DNA of 64,000 nucleotides. Source: Nocardioides conyzicola (GTDB lineage: Bacteria; Actinomycetota; Actinomycetes; Propionibacteriales; Nocardioidaceae). The first letter of the stretch is position 1, and the number at the start of each line of letters is the position of its first letter. Positions 53,100 through 62,776 of the stretch are shown in pieces. The DNA lies in NCBI RefSeq assembly GCF_039543825.1, contig NZ_BAABKM010000002.1, positions 1,520,133-1,584,132 on the forward strand, in the 5' to 3' direction. A model generated the notes under the pieces. That model was given only the letters and a program-made list of their open reading frames with translations, ran no database searches and was not told the origin of the DNA. A program made the position numbers and the translations under genes.

Positions 53100-53998
53100 G
53101 CCTGCTCCTCGTTCTGGCCCTCGGTGCTGAGGACGACGTCGAACTCGGCGCGGGTCCAGGAGCCCTGGATCTCGCGCCCGGTCGGGTTGGGGGTGCCCGC
53201 GGGCTGCTCCACGAAGTCGACGACGAGGGACTCCTTGACACCGAAGACGGCGTCGCTGTCCTGGTAGGCGTCTCCGCGCACGAAGATGTGGGTCACCAGC
53301 CGGTGGTGGTCGTCGGCAGTGACCATGAAGTGCAGGTGGGCCGCCCGCATGGGTCCGCGGCCGGCCGCCGTGAGGAGGTCTCCGACCGGGCCGTCGTGCG
53401 GGATCGGGTACGGCGTCGGGGTGACGCCCCAGAACCCGTAGCGTCCGAGCTCGTCGGTGAAGAGGTGACCGCGGCCCTGCGTGCGGTCGTCGGGGTGCTG
53501 GACGTCGTACATGCCGTCGTCGTCGGCTTCCCACACGTCGAGTCGCGCGTCCGCGAGCGGTGTTCCGTCGGTCGAGGTCACCGTGCCGGAGACCCAGCAG
53601 GGCTGGCCGGTCGCACCCTGGGCGATGTCGCCACCGATCTCGATGCGCGGCGACCCGTCGACGAAGAAGGGCCCGAAGACCGTCGCCTCCGTGGCCAGCG
53701 GGTCGGGCGGCTGGTTGACCGCGATGGTCAGCATCGAGATGCCCAGCACGTCGGACAGCAGGATGAACTCCTGCCGCCTGTCGTCCGTGATGTCACCGGC
53801 GCGCTTGAGGAAGTCGATGCCGTCCTCCCATTCGCGCTCCGTGAGTCGCACCTCGCGCACGAAATCGTGAGCGTGGCGCACCAGGCTCTCCATCAGTTCG
53901 CGGAACCGGGGTGTGGTCGCACCGGCGAAGCTGGCGAGCACCTGGTCGGTCACGTACTCCTCGCGCGCGGCCTGCTCGGTCTCCTCGGAGACGTTCAC
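53096..53998 (-). CDS. Intradiol ring-cleavage dioxygenase, probably hydroxyquinol 1,2-dioxygenase
   Basis: Protein of 300 residues. Fe(III) ligands appear to be Tyr164 (DGMYDVQ), Tyr197 (TPTPYPIP), His221 and His223 (RAAHLHFMV). The N-terminal helical domain with TPRFRELMESLVRHAHDFVREVRLTEREWEDGI is typical of catechol/hydroxyquinol 1,2-dioxygenases. The product would be maleylacetate if the substrate is hydroxyquinol, matching the adjacent reductase. Catechol or chlorocatechol activity cannot be excluded. GTG start overlaps the reductase stop (GTGA). Confidence 0.9.
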   Translation of the reverse strand: MNVSEETEQAAREEYVTDQVLASFAGATTPRFRELMESLVRHAHDFVREVRLTEREWEDGIDFLKRAGDITDDRRQEFILLSDVLGISMLTIAVNQPPDPLATEATVFGPFFVDGSPRIEIGGDIAQGATGQPCWVSGTVTSTDGTPLADARLDVWEADDDGMYDVQHPDDRTQGRGHLFTDELGRYGFWGVTPTPYPIPHDGPVGDLLTAAGRGPMRAAHLHFMVTADDHHRLVTHIFVRGDAYQDSDAVFGVKESLVVDFVEQPAGTPNPTGREIQGSWTRAEFDVVLSTEGQNEEQA

Positions 53999-55089
53999 GA
54001 CGGGTTCCTCTCATCGTCAGCGGCCCGCAGCGGGGCCGCTCCTGACCAGGCGCGTCGCAGCAGCCTGTGGATGCTCTCCGCCGTCACCGCCCGGGGGTTG
54101 TCGGCGGGTGCGGCGTCGACGACCAACCCGGTCGCCTCCTCCAGCTGGTCCTCGCGCAGTCCCAGGTCGCGCAGCGCCCGGGGCGCGGCCAGGTCGTCGT
54201 AGAGGTCGATCAGCCCCGCCACGGACTCGGCCGCGCCGAGCGCCTCTGCCACGCGGTCTGCGGCTCGGGGAGCGTCGTCGGCGTTGTAGGCCAGCACGTG
54301 CGGCAGGACCACGGCGTGGGTGTCGGCGTGCGGCAGGTCGTAAGCGCCGCCGAGGACGTGGCAGATCTTGTGGTGCAGCCCCGACCCCGCTCCAGCGAAG
54401 GTCGACGCGGACAGGTAGGCCCCGTACAGGCACCCGGCCCTGGCATCGAGGTCGCCTGCATCGGCGACGATCCCGCGCAACGCCGGCGCCAGGGCGCGGA
54501 TCCCCTCGGTGGCCATCGCGCTCAGCAGCGGGTTCGCTCGGGGCGCCCACAGGGAGTCGACGCAGTGTGCCATCGCGTTCAGGCCGCTGGCGACGGCGAG
54601 CGCTGTGGGCAGGGAGACCGACAGCTCCGGGTCGTACACGATCACGCGCGGCAGCACGACCGGATCCGTCCCGGTGGTCTTGCGGCGCGCCTCGGTCATC
54701 CCCCACACCGGCGTCGCCTCGGATCCGGCGTACGTCGTGGGCACGGCCAGGATCGGCAGCCCGGTGGTCAGCGCGACCGCCTTCGCGGTTCCCGTCGTCG
54801 AACCGCCCCCGATGCAGACCAGCAGGTCCGCCTCGATCTCCTGGGCGAGCGCGCGGGCCGCCTCCGCGACCTCGGCCGGGACGTGCGGACGCACATCGTG
54901 GAAGCGACCGCTCACCGGAAGGGCGCCGGCGAGCCGGTCGGCCAGCTCGGCCTCAGCGTGCGTGGCGATCAGCAGCACCCGCCGCGCGCCGAGGCGGTCG
55001 GCCTCCGTCACCAGGGAGGTCATCGCCGTCCCGGCGCCGAACACGACGCGCTGGGCGAACGTCTGGTGCTCGAAGCTCCCGATGCCCAC
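53995..55089 (-). CDS. Maleylacetate reductase (iron-containing alcohol dehydrogenase family)
   Basis: Protein of 364 residues. NAD-binding GGGSTTGTAKAVAL (about 94-107), LPILAVPTTYAGSEATPVWGMT, SGLNAMAHCVDSLWAP and the metal/His region GLHHKICHVLGGAYDLPHADTHAVVLPHVLAYN. It reduces maleylacetate to 3-oxoadipate, joining the hydroxyquinol branch to pcaIJF. First gene of the eight-gene operon, GTG start with GAGGGAGA upstream, divergent from a LysR gene. Confidence 0.9.
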   Translation of the reverse strand: MGIGSFEHQTFAQRVVFGAGTAMTSLVTEADRLGARRVLLIATHAEAELADRLAGALPVSGRFHDVRPHVPAEVAEAARALAQEIEADLLVCIGGGSTTGTAKAVALTTGLPILAVPTTYAGSEATPVWGMTEARRKTTGTDPVVLPRVIVYDPELSVSLPTALAVASGLNAMAHCVDSLWAPRANPLLSAMATEGIRALAPALRGIVADAGDLDARAGCLYGAYLSASTFAGAGSGLHHKICHVLGGAYDLPHADTHAVVLPHVLAYNADDAPRAADRVAEALGAAESVAGLIDLYDDLAAPRALRDLGLREDQLEEATGLVVDAAPADNPRAVTAESIHRLLRRAWSGAAPLRAADDERNPS

Positions 55090-55202
55090 AACTTCTCCCT
55101 CTCAGTGACGGCCCTCACACGCCGGCCGGACGCACCCACTATGTGATCGCCACCACGCATACGTCTAATCTCTATCTCTATGCCTACCGATAGGTTTTAC
55201 GT
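55090..55202. promoter_or_regulatory. Divergent promoter region between aromatic operon and LysR gene
   Basis: 113 bases, AT-richer toward the LysR gene (CTAATCTCTATCTCTATG). CTAT (55178-55181) and ATAG (55190-55193) are inverted, with an inner CCTA-CCGA-TAGG. This dyad, 9 bases before the LysR start, fits autoregulation by a LysR protein, though a clean T-N11-A is not evident. Confidence 0.5.
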
Positions 55203-56159
55203 ATGGATCTGCGTCAGCTGCGCTACTTCGCCACCGTCGTCCACGAGGGATCGGTGTCCCGCGCAGCCACCCTGCTGAACATGACCCAACCGCCGCTCAG
55301 CGCCGCGATCGCCCAGCTGGAGCGCGAGCTCGGGGTCCGGCTCCTGGAACGGCACTCACGCGGGGTGGACGCGACCGTCGCCGGGGAGTTCCTCGCGCGT
55401 GAGGCGAGCCGGGTGCTCGCTCAGGTCGACGAGCTGACGACCGAGGTGCGCGGCATCGGGAGCGGACGCCTGGGACGGTTGACGATCGCGACCACGTCGC
55501 CCGTGGCCTGGGAGATCCTTCCCAACCTGTTGACGGCGTTCGACAAGCGGTCGCCGTCCGTGGAGTCGGAGATCGTCGAGTCCGACGACGCGGACGTGAT
55601 CGACCGCGTGCGCGACCACCGGGCCGAGGTCGGCCTCGTCTACTGCACGCGTACGCAGCACCTCGACCGGCTGCGCGGTCGCGAGCTGGAGGTCGCGCTG
55701 ATCCACCGGGAGCCCGTGGTCATCGTGATGGCAGCAGACTCTCCGCTCGCGGGGCTCGCCACCGTCAACCTGACCGACCTCGGTGACGAACGATGGGTGG
55801 TGCCGACCACCGACGGCGGCTTCCCCGGCCTCTCCGCCCACACGCGGGCGTCCTGGGAGCAGGTCGGCATCCACCCCGACATCAGGCGCACCGTCAGCAG
55901 CCTCAACACGCTCGTCCGGCTGGTCGCCGCCGGCATGGGCGTCGCCATGGTGCCCGCATCGGTGCGCGCGATCGCCGGTCTGGACCTCAGGGTGGCGCGC
56001 CTGGCGACCCCGTTGACCCCGATCGAGGCCGCAGTGGTCTGGCGTCGCAACGAGCGACCGTCGCCGGTCCTGTCGAGGTTCTTGCGGGCAGCGCTGGCCT
56101 CCGACGAGCCCGACAACCTCGGACCGTCGGTCGCCCGCCACCACACCGACGTCGACTGA
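55203..56159 (+). CDS. LysR-family transcriptional regulator (hydroxyquinol-branch operon)
   Basis: Protein of 318 residues. N-terminal winged helix MDLRQLRYFATVVHEGSVSRAATLLNMTQPPLSAAIAQLEREL..LLERHSRGV, then a periplasmic-binding-like effector domain (about 90-295). Divergent from the maleylacetate reductase operon, so it most likely activates it when the aromatic inducer is present. Confidence 0.9.
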   Translation: MDLRQLRYFATVVHEGSVSRAATLLNMTQPPLSAAIAQLERELGVRLLERHSRGVDATVAGEFLAREASRVLAQVDELTTEVRGIGSGRLGRLTIATTSPVAWEILPNLLTAFDKRSPSVESEIVESDDADVIDRVRDHRAEVGLVYCTRTQHLDRLRGRELEVALIHREPVVIVMAADSPLAGLATVNLTDLGDERWVVPTTDGGFPGLSAHTRASWEQVGIHPDIRRTVSSLNTLVRLVAAGMGVAMVPASVRAIAGLDLRVARLATPLTPIEAAVVWRRNERPSPVLSRFLRAALASDEPDNLGPSVARHHTDVD

Positions 56160-56183
56160 CCCTCGCCCGTCAGGGCGGCGGCC

Positions 56184-56828
56184 TCACCCCCGCGTCAGCG
56201 GCACGTCGAGGCGGTCGGCGAGCTCGTCGTACGACGTCCCGAACGTCTCGACCACGACCACGTCCGGACCGCCGACCTCGAAGACCGCGAGGTCGGTGTA
56301 GACCCGGGAGACGCAGCCGAGGCCGGTGAGCGGGTAGGTGCACTCGGGCACCAGCTTGGGGGTGCCGTCCTTGGCGAAGAGGGTCATCATCACGAAGACG
56401 CTCTTGGCGCCGATCGCGAGGTCCATGGCGCCGCCGACGGCGGGGATCGCGTCGGGGGCGCCGGTGTGCCAGTTGGCGATGTCGCCGCCGGCGCTGACCT
56501 GGAAGGCACCGAGGACACAGACGTCGAGGTGGCTGCCGCGCATCATCGCGAACGAGTCGGCCGAGTGGAAGTACGCCGCACCCGGTGGCTCGGTGACGGG
56601 GATCTTGCCGGCGTTGAGGAGGTCGCCGTCGACCTCGTCCCCGACGGCGGCCCGGCCCATGTTGAGCATGCCGTTCTCGGTGTGGAGGACGACGCCGGAG
56701 TCGGCGTCGAGGTGGTCAGCGACCAGGGTGGGCTGGCCGATCCCCAGGTTGACGTAGGCGCCGTACGGGATGTCCTGGGCGACCCGGGCCGCCATCTCGT
56801 CCTTGCGCAATGCCTGGCCGAGACTCAT
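56184..56828 (-). CDS. pcaJ: 3-oxoadipate CoA-transferase subunit beta (PcaJ)
   Basis: Protein of 214 residues. The active-site Glu51 lies in VLHTENGMLNMG; also GAYVNLGIGQPTLVADHL, GAFQVSAGGDIANWHTG and VYTDLAVFEV. With PcaI it moves CoA from succinyl-CoA to 3-oxoadipate. ATG 56828 overlaps the pcaI stop in ATGA; a longer frame is rejected. Related short-chain ketoacid CoA-transferases look alike, but linkage to pcaF and two aromatic branches supports PcaJ. Confidence 0.9.
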   Translation of the reverse strand: MSLGQALRKDEMAARVAQDIPYGAYVNLGIGQPTLVADHLDADSGVVLHTENGMLNMGRAAVGDEVDGDLLNAGKIPVTEPPGAAYFHSADSFAMMRGSHLDVCVLGAFQVSAGGDIANWHTGAPDAIPAVGGAMDLAIGAKSVFVMMTLFAKDGTPKLVPECTYPLTGLGCVSRVYTDLAVFEVGGPDVVVVETFGTSYDELADRLDVPLTRG

Positions 56829-57480
56829 ACCTGCACCACCCTGTCCACGTAGATGGACGGCGTCACGACCGCCTCCGGGTCGAGCTCGCCGGTCGCCACG
56901 ACCGACGAGACCTGCACGATCGTGGTCCTCGCCGCGGTCGCCATCACCGGCCCGAAGTTGCGGGCGGTCTTGCGGTAGACGAGGTTGCCCATCCGGTCCG
57001 CGACGTGCGCGCCGACCAGGGCGACGTCGCCGCGGATCGGGTACTCCAGCACGTAGGTGCGCCCGTCGATCTCGCGCGTCTCCTTGCCCTCGGCCAGGGG
57101 GGTGCCGACCCCCGTCGGGCAGAAGAAGGCCCCGATCCCGGCACCCGCGGCGCGCATCCGCTCGGCGAGGTTGCCCTGCGGCACCACCTCGAGCTCGATC
57201 TCGCCGGCGCGGTAGAGGCCGTCGAACACGTAGGAGTCGGACTGCCGCGGGAAGGAGCAGATGACCTTGCGGACCCGGCCTTTCGCCAGCAGCGCGGCCA
57301 GCCCGGTGTCGCCGTTGCCGGCGTTGTTGGACACGATCGTCAGGTCGCTGGCGCCCTGCTCGATGAGCGCGTCGATCAGCTGCACCGGCATGCCGGCCAT
57401 CCCGAACCCGCCGACCAGCACCGTCGAGCCGTCCGCGATCCCGTCGACCGCCTCGGCGGCGGTGTCGCAGAAGGTCGCGC

Positions 57481-57484
<4 letters not shown>
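56825..57484 (-). CDS. pcaI: 3-oxoadipate CoA-transferase subunit alpha (PcaI)
   Basis: Protein of 219 residues. CoA-binding VLVGGFGMAGMPVQLIDALIEQG, LTIVSNNAGNGDTGLAALL, then GAFFCPTGVGTPLAEGKE and YRKTARNFGPVMATAA. ATG 57484 overlaps the pcaF stop in ATGA, and a longer frame reads through pcaF. Confidence 0.9.
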
Positions 57485-58662
<1,178 letters not shown>

Positions 58663-58689
58663 GCCGTCGAGCGTAGGCCGAGGAGCGCG

Positions 58690-58722
58690 ATCAACTCCAA
58701 TACCTAATCTCCCTGGATTGAT
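58690..58722. promoter_or_regulatory. LysR-type binding site in the pcaF / LysR spacer
   Basis: T-N11-A at 58705-58717 with arms AATC and GATT, and a wider pair ATCAA (58690-58694) / TTGAT (58718-58722). It lies between divergent starts, where LysR proteins usually bind. Confidence 0.5.
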
Positions 58723-58733
58723 AATCTGGATGC

Positions 58734-59621
58734 ATGGAGCTGCGACACCTGCGGTCGTTCACGATGCTGGCCGACGAGCGACACTTCGGCCGAGCGGCGA
58801 CGCGACTGCACATCGCGCAGCCCGCCCTGTCGCAGCAGATCAAGCAGCTGGAGCGCGAGCTCGGGATCCCGCTCTTCACCCGGTCGACCCGGCGGGTGGA
58901 GCTGACCGAGGCGGGCATCCGCTTCGCCGATCACGCGCGCACGGTCCTGGGTGACGTCGCCCGGGCCGAGTCCGACATGGAGCTGCTGGTGTCCGGCCGC
59001 GCAGGACGGGTGTCCGTGGGCTTCGTCGGCACGGCGACGTACGACGTGCTGCCGCGGGTCGCGCGCGAGGTGGCCCGCGAGCTCCCTGACGTCGAGCTCG
59101 GCCTGCGCGGGGAGCTGCTCTCCCCGGCGCTGGTCACCGGCGTCGGGGACCACACCTTCGATCTGGCGCTGTTGCGCCCAGGTCCCCTCAACCACGCGGA
59201 CCTGACACTGCGCCGACTGCGCACCGAGCCCCTCGTCGCCGTGCTCCCCGTGCACCATCCACTGGCGGGGGCACGACGGATCCGCCTGTCCCAGCTCGCC
59301 GATGAGCGGTTCGTGATGCACCCCTCCAGCGATCGCTCCTCGATGCACGAGGAGGTGCTCCGCGCCTGCGCGGCCGCGGGCTTCGAGCCGTCGATGATCA
59401 CTGAGGTCGGCGAGACCGCCACCCTGGTCGTCTTCGTCGCAGCCGGGCTGGGGGTCGCACTCGTCCCCGCACCCGTGCGCAGCCTCGGCCTCGACGGAGT
59501 CGCCTACGTGGCCCTCGTCGACCCGCCGACCGTCGACCTGGCGCTGGCCACGCGCACCGACGACGACTCGCCCGCGGTCCGGCGCGTGGCCGACATCGTG
59601 GCGAGGTGCGCGTCGGCCTGA
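58734..59621 (+). CDS. LysR-family transcriptional regulator (pcaFIJ)
   Basis: Protein of 295 residues. Winged helix MELRHLRSFTMLADERHFGRAATRLHIAQPALSQQIKQLEREL, then an effector-binding domain with RVSVGFVGTATYDVLPRVAREV. It is divergent from pcaF and is the likely regulator of pcaFIJ, perhaps responding to 3-oxoadipate or a muconate. No CatR/PcaQ identity can be settled by eye. Confidence 0.9.
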   Translation: MELRHLRSFTMLADERHFGRAATRLHIAQPALSQQIKQLERELGIPLFTRSTRRVELTEAGIRFADHARTVLGDVARAESDMELLVSGRAGRVSVGFVGTATYDVLPRVAREVARELPDVELGLRGELLSPALVTGVGDHTFDLALLRPGPLNHADLTLRRLRTEPLVAVLPVHHPLAGARRIRLSQLADERFVMHPSSDRSSMHEEVLRACAAAGFEPSMITEVGETATLVVFVAAGLGVALVPAPVRSLGLDGVAYVALVDPPTVDLALATRTDDDSPAVRRVADIVARCASA

Positions 59622-59743
59622 GGCGATGTGCGGATATCCCTGACGAGCGCCGGCGAACCGTGCAACGATCCGGCGTCCAACATCGGGGTTGGCCGACCGG
59701 GTCCCCTCTCCGATGGTCCGCCGTGCCTAGGAAACCGTCGACG

Positions 59744-61585
59744 ATGACCTCCACCACCGTCCGCCTGCTCGCCCTCGCCCTGCTCCTGCCGATCCTCGGG
59801 CTCGTCGCCAGCCCGGCCCGGGCCGCGGCCCCGAGCGACTACGTCACCATGGTCGGCGACCAGGACGACTACGTCTCCGGTGGCGCGACCCACCTCTACC
59901 GCGGGGCCGCGGCCGGCATCACGCTCTCCGGCTCGGCGGAGAACGGCATCACGGTCGACGCAGGCGACGGCGCCAGCTCCTCGTTCACGTTCATGTTCAG
60001 CGCGGCCCCCGGAGAGTCCCTCGCTGCGGGCGACTACGTGGACGACCAGGGCGGCGCGGACGACGGCGCCTCGATCATGATCTTCGGCGAGGGCCGTGGC
60101 TGCGCGGCGACCGGCCGTTTCACCATCCTCGACGTGGACCCGGACGCGACGCGGCTGTGGCTGCTCTACGAGCAGCACTGCGACGGCGCCGACGCGGCAT
60201 CGTTCGGCGAGATCCGCATCAACGAGCCGGCGATCGACGCCGAGCTGCTGACGGCCCCGACGCGCGTGATCTGGCCGGAGCGCTACCCCCGGCAGGCCGG
60301 CAGGAAGGTCCCGGTCAGGTTGGTCAACACGGGCACCGGCCCGATCACGGTCTCCTCCGCGTCGGTCACCGACGGCGCTGCCGACTTCACGGTCGTCGCC
60401 AACGGCTGCAGGACGATCGCCGCAGGCGCCAGCTGTGCCGTCACCCTGGGCTTCACCCCCACCAGTGCCGGACCGAAGCACGGCACCCTCACGATCGTCG
60501 ACTCCACCACCGCGGGTGCGCACACCGTCGCGTTGGGCGGGTCGGGCACGTCTGGCTACACGACCTGGCGGATGCGCAGCCAAGCGGCGGACTACATCGG
60601 CGGCGGTGCCGACTACTCCTACACTCCCCTGAACTCCACGATCAGGGCCTCCGGCACCCCGACGGGGGTGCACGTCGCCAGCGACAGCTGGACCGCCGAC
60701 TTCGAGCCCGGCTCGGGCGACGAGCTGCGGCCGGGCACCACGTTCACGGGCGCCACCCGCTACCCGTTCAACGAGTCCGGTCCTGGGCTCGACATCTCCG
60801 GACAGGGGCGCGGCTGCAACAGCCTGACCGGCACGTTCACCGTCCACGAGGCGACGTACGACGACAAGGACCGGCTGCGGAAGCTGTCGGTGTCGTTCAC
60901 GCAGCACTGCGACGGCGGTCGGCCCGCGCTCTTCGGGTCCATCACCTGGCGGGCTGACCAGCCCGGCGCGCCGCTGCCGCCCCGGGTCGGCGTGACCACC
61001 GACCGCGCCACCTACCGCTACGGGCAGAAGGCGGTGGTGACGGTGAAGGCCTCCGACGCCGACGTGGTGTCCGTCTACGCGACGCAGCCCGGGCACCCAC
61101 GGCGGCTGGTCCGCACCGGCCCCGTGGACAGCGCGGGCCGCCTCACCGTGCGGGTCCCGATGTCCCGCACCACCACGTTCACCGCGACCGCCGACGGCGG
61201 TGACCTGGCCGATGCCTCGGCGTCGAAGCGGGTCCGCGTAGCGGCGCGGGTGAGCGCGAGCGCCGTACGAGCCCTGCGTCGGTCCGGCAAGAGCTCGATC
61301 TACTCGGTGACCAGGTCCGCGTGGCTCAAGGCGAAGGTCGCCCCGGCGCATGCGGGCGACTGCGTGTACTTCCGTGCGGAGTTCAAGGTCCGTGGCCGGT
61401 GGGGCTACCCGGCGAAGACGAAGTGCGTGCGGCTCGGTCGCGCGAGCAGCGCGATGGTCTACCTACCCGGTGACCGGGCCTATCTCGGCATCCCGATCAG
61501 GATGCGCGCGGAGTGGCGCGGTGACGCCGAGAACGCCGCGGCCCCCAGCGGATGGAGCTACGTGCAGTTCGTCGCTCAGCGCTAG
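59744..61585 (+). CDS. Secreted protein with two copies of a Cys-containing beta domain and a HYDIN-like Ig domain
   Basis: Protein of 613 residues. Signal peptide RLLALALLLPILGLVASPARA. A repeat unit occurs twice: first around residues 30-165 (GRGCAATGRFTILDV...YEQHCDGADAASFGEIRI) and again around 283-405 (GRGCNSLTGTFTVHEA...FTQHCDGGRPALFGSITW). Between them VPVRLVNTGTGPITVSSASV..GCRTIAAGASCAVTLGFTPTSAG is an Ig-like domain of the HYDIN/choice-of-anchor type. A Lys/Arg-rich C-terminal domain follows. Extracellular; function unknown. It lies between the pca blocks but shows no link to them. Confidence 0.8.
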   Translation: MTSTTVRLLALALLLPILGLVASPARAAAPSDYVTMVGDQDDYVSGGATHLYRGAAAGITLSGSAENGITVDAGDGASSSFTFMFSAAPGESLAAGDYVDDQGGADDGASIMIFGEGRGCAATGRFTILDVDPDATRLWLLYEQHCDGADAASFGEIRINEPAIDAELLTAPTRVIWPERYPRQAGRKVPVRLVNTGTGPITVSSASVTDGAADFTVVANGCRTIAAGASCAVTLGFTPTSAGPKHGTLTIVDSTTAGAHTVALGGSGTSGYTTWRMRSQAADYIGGGADYSYTPLNSTIRASGTPTGVHVASDSWTADFEPGSGDELRPGTTFTGATRYPFNESGPGLDISGQGRGCNSLTGTFTVHEATYDDKDRLRKLSVSFTQHCDGGRPALFGSITWRADQPGAPLPPRVGVTTDRATYRYGQKAVVTVKASDADVVSVYATQPGHPRRLVRTGPVDSAGRLTVRVPMSRTTTFTATADGGDLADASASKRVRVAARVSASAVRALRRSGKSSIYSVTRSAWLKAKVAPAHAGDCVYFRAEFKVRGRWGYPAKTKCVRLGRASSAMVYLPGDRAYLGIPIRMRAEWRGDAENAAAPSGWSYVQFVAQR

Positions 61586-61594
61586 TCGAGGTCC

Positions 61595-62776
61595 CTAGAG
61601 GAGCCCCTCCTCCACCAGCACCCCGGACGCGATCCGGAACGCGGTGTTGGCGTCGGGGACCCCGCAGTAGATGGCGGACTGCAGGATCACCTCCTTGATC
61701 TCGTCCACGGTCAGGCCGTTGCGGAGCGCGGCCCGCACGTGCATCGCCAGCTCCTCGTGGTGGCCGCGGGCGATCAGGGCGGTGAGGGTGATCATCGAGC
61801 GCGACCGGCGGTCGAGGCCGGGTCGGGTCCAGACCTCGCCCCAGGCGTACGCCGTGATCAGCTCCTGGAAGTCCCGGGTGAAGTCGGTGGTGCCGGCGAC
61901 CGCCCGGTCGACGTGCGCGTCGCCGAGGACCTCGCGTCGCACGGTCATCCCCGCGGACTCCTCGGCCCGCGGCATCTCCCCCAGGAAGTGCTCGCGCAGC
62001 AGCCGGGCCACGACCTCCGGCGCCTCGGCCGGGGCGAGGTGCGCGACGCCCTCGAGCTCGACGTACCGTCCGTCCGGCACGCCCTCGGCGATCTCGCGCA
62101 GCTTGTCCGGCGGCGTGGCGACGTCGACGCTGCCGGCGACCGCGAGGACGGGGACCCGGACGCGACCGAGCTGGTCGCGGACGTCGTACGCCGCGAGCGC
62201 GCCGCAGACCTGGACGTAGCCCTCGTCGACCGCGTCGGACAGGGCGTGCAGGAGGGCGGAGGCCCGCTCGGGCTCGCGCTCGACGAACCCGGGCCCGAAC
62301 CACCGCTCCGCCGAGCTGCTCACCATCACGGGCGTGCCCGACAGCGCGACCTGGCTCATCCGGCCGGTCCACATCTCCTCGGACCCGATCTGCGCGCCGG
62401 TGCACAGCAGCGCGGCGGCGACGACCCGGTCGGGGGCTTCGAGCAGCAGCTGCAGCCCGACCGCGCCACCCACCGAGTCACCGGCGTAGAAGAACGACCC
62501 GCGGGGCTCGCCGCGCTCGGTGAGCACGTCGTCGACGACGCGCAGCACGCCGGTCGCGAGCTCGGCGATCGTGAACGGCTCCTCGGGCACGCCCCGGTTG
62601 TGACCGTGCCCGGGCAGGTCCCAGGCGACGACGTCGAAGACGTCGGTCAGGCCGGTCGCGCAGGCACCCCACAGCGTGGTGGCCGAGGTGCCCAGCGACG
62701 GTCCGAGGACCAGCAGCGGCAGCTCGGCGCGGTGTCGGGCTCCGGTCATCCGGACGACGGTGATGCTCGGGATCAC
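61595..62776 (-). CDS. pcaL: 3-oxoadipate enol-lactonase / 4-carboxymuconolactone decarboxylase fusion (PcaL)
   Basis: Protein of 393 residues. Residues 1-270 are an alpha/beta hydrolase: nucleophile Ser101 in AGDSVGG, Asp218 and His246 fitting the triad. Residues about 277-390 are carboxymuconolactone decarboxylase: DFTRDFQELITAYAWGEVWTRPGLDRRSRSMITLTALIA and HVRAALRNGLTVDEIKEVILQSAIYCGVPDAN. Bifunctional PcaDC fusions are common in Actinobacteria. It carries out two successive steps toward 3-oxoadipate. GTG start overlaps the pcaB stop (GTGA). Confidence 0.93.
   Translation of the reverse strand: MIPSITVVRMTGARHRAELPLLVLGPSLGTSATTLWGACATGLTDVFDVVAWDLPGHGHNRGVPEEPFTIAELATGVLRVVDDVLTERGEPRGSFFYAGDSVGGAVGLQLLLEAPDRVVAAALLCTGAQIGSEEMWTGRMSQVALSGTPVMVSSSAERWFGPGFVEREPERASALLHALSDAVDEGYVQVCGALAAYDVRDQLGRVRVPVLAVAGSVDVATPPDKLREIAEGVPDGRYVELEGVAHLAPAEAPEVVARLLREHFLGEMPRAEESAGMTVRREVLGDAHVDRAVAGTTDFTRDFQELITAYAWGEVWTRPGLDRRSRSMITLTALIARGHHEELAMHVRAALRNGLTVDEIKEVILQSAIYCGVPDANTAFRIASGVLVEEGLL

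Noticed and set aside
51276-55089. Chlorocatechol (tfd-like) degradation operon
   Set aside because: No chloromuconate cycloisomerase or dienelactone hydrolase is present, and the dioxygenase/maleylacetate reductase pair fits hydroxyquinol without them.
56155-56184. CTGAC/GTCAG hairpin as a shared terminator between the LysR gene and pcaJ
   Set aside because: Arms are only five bases with no T-run, too weak to claim.
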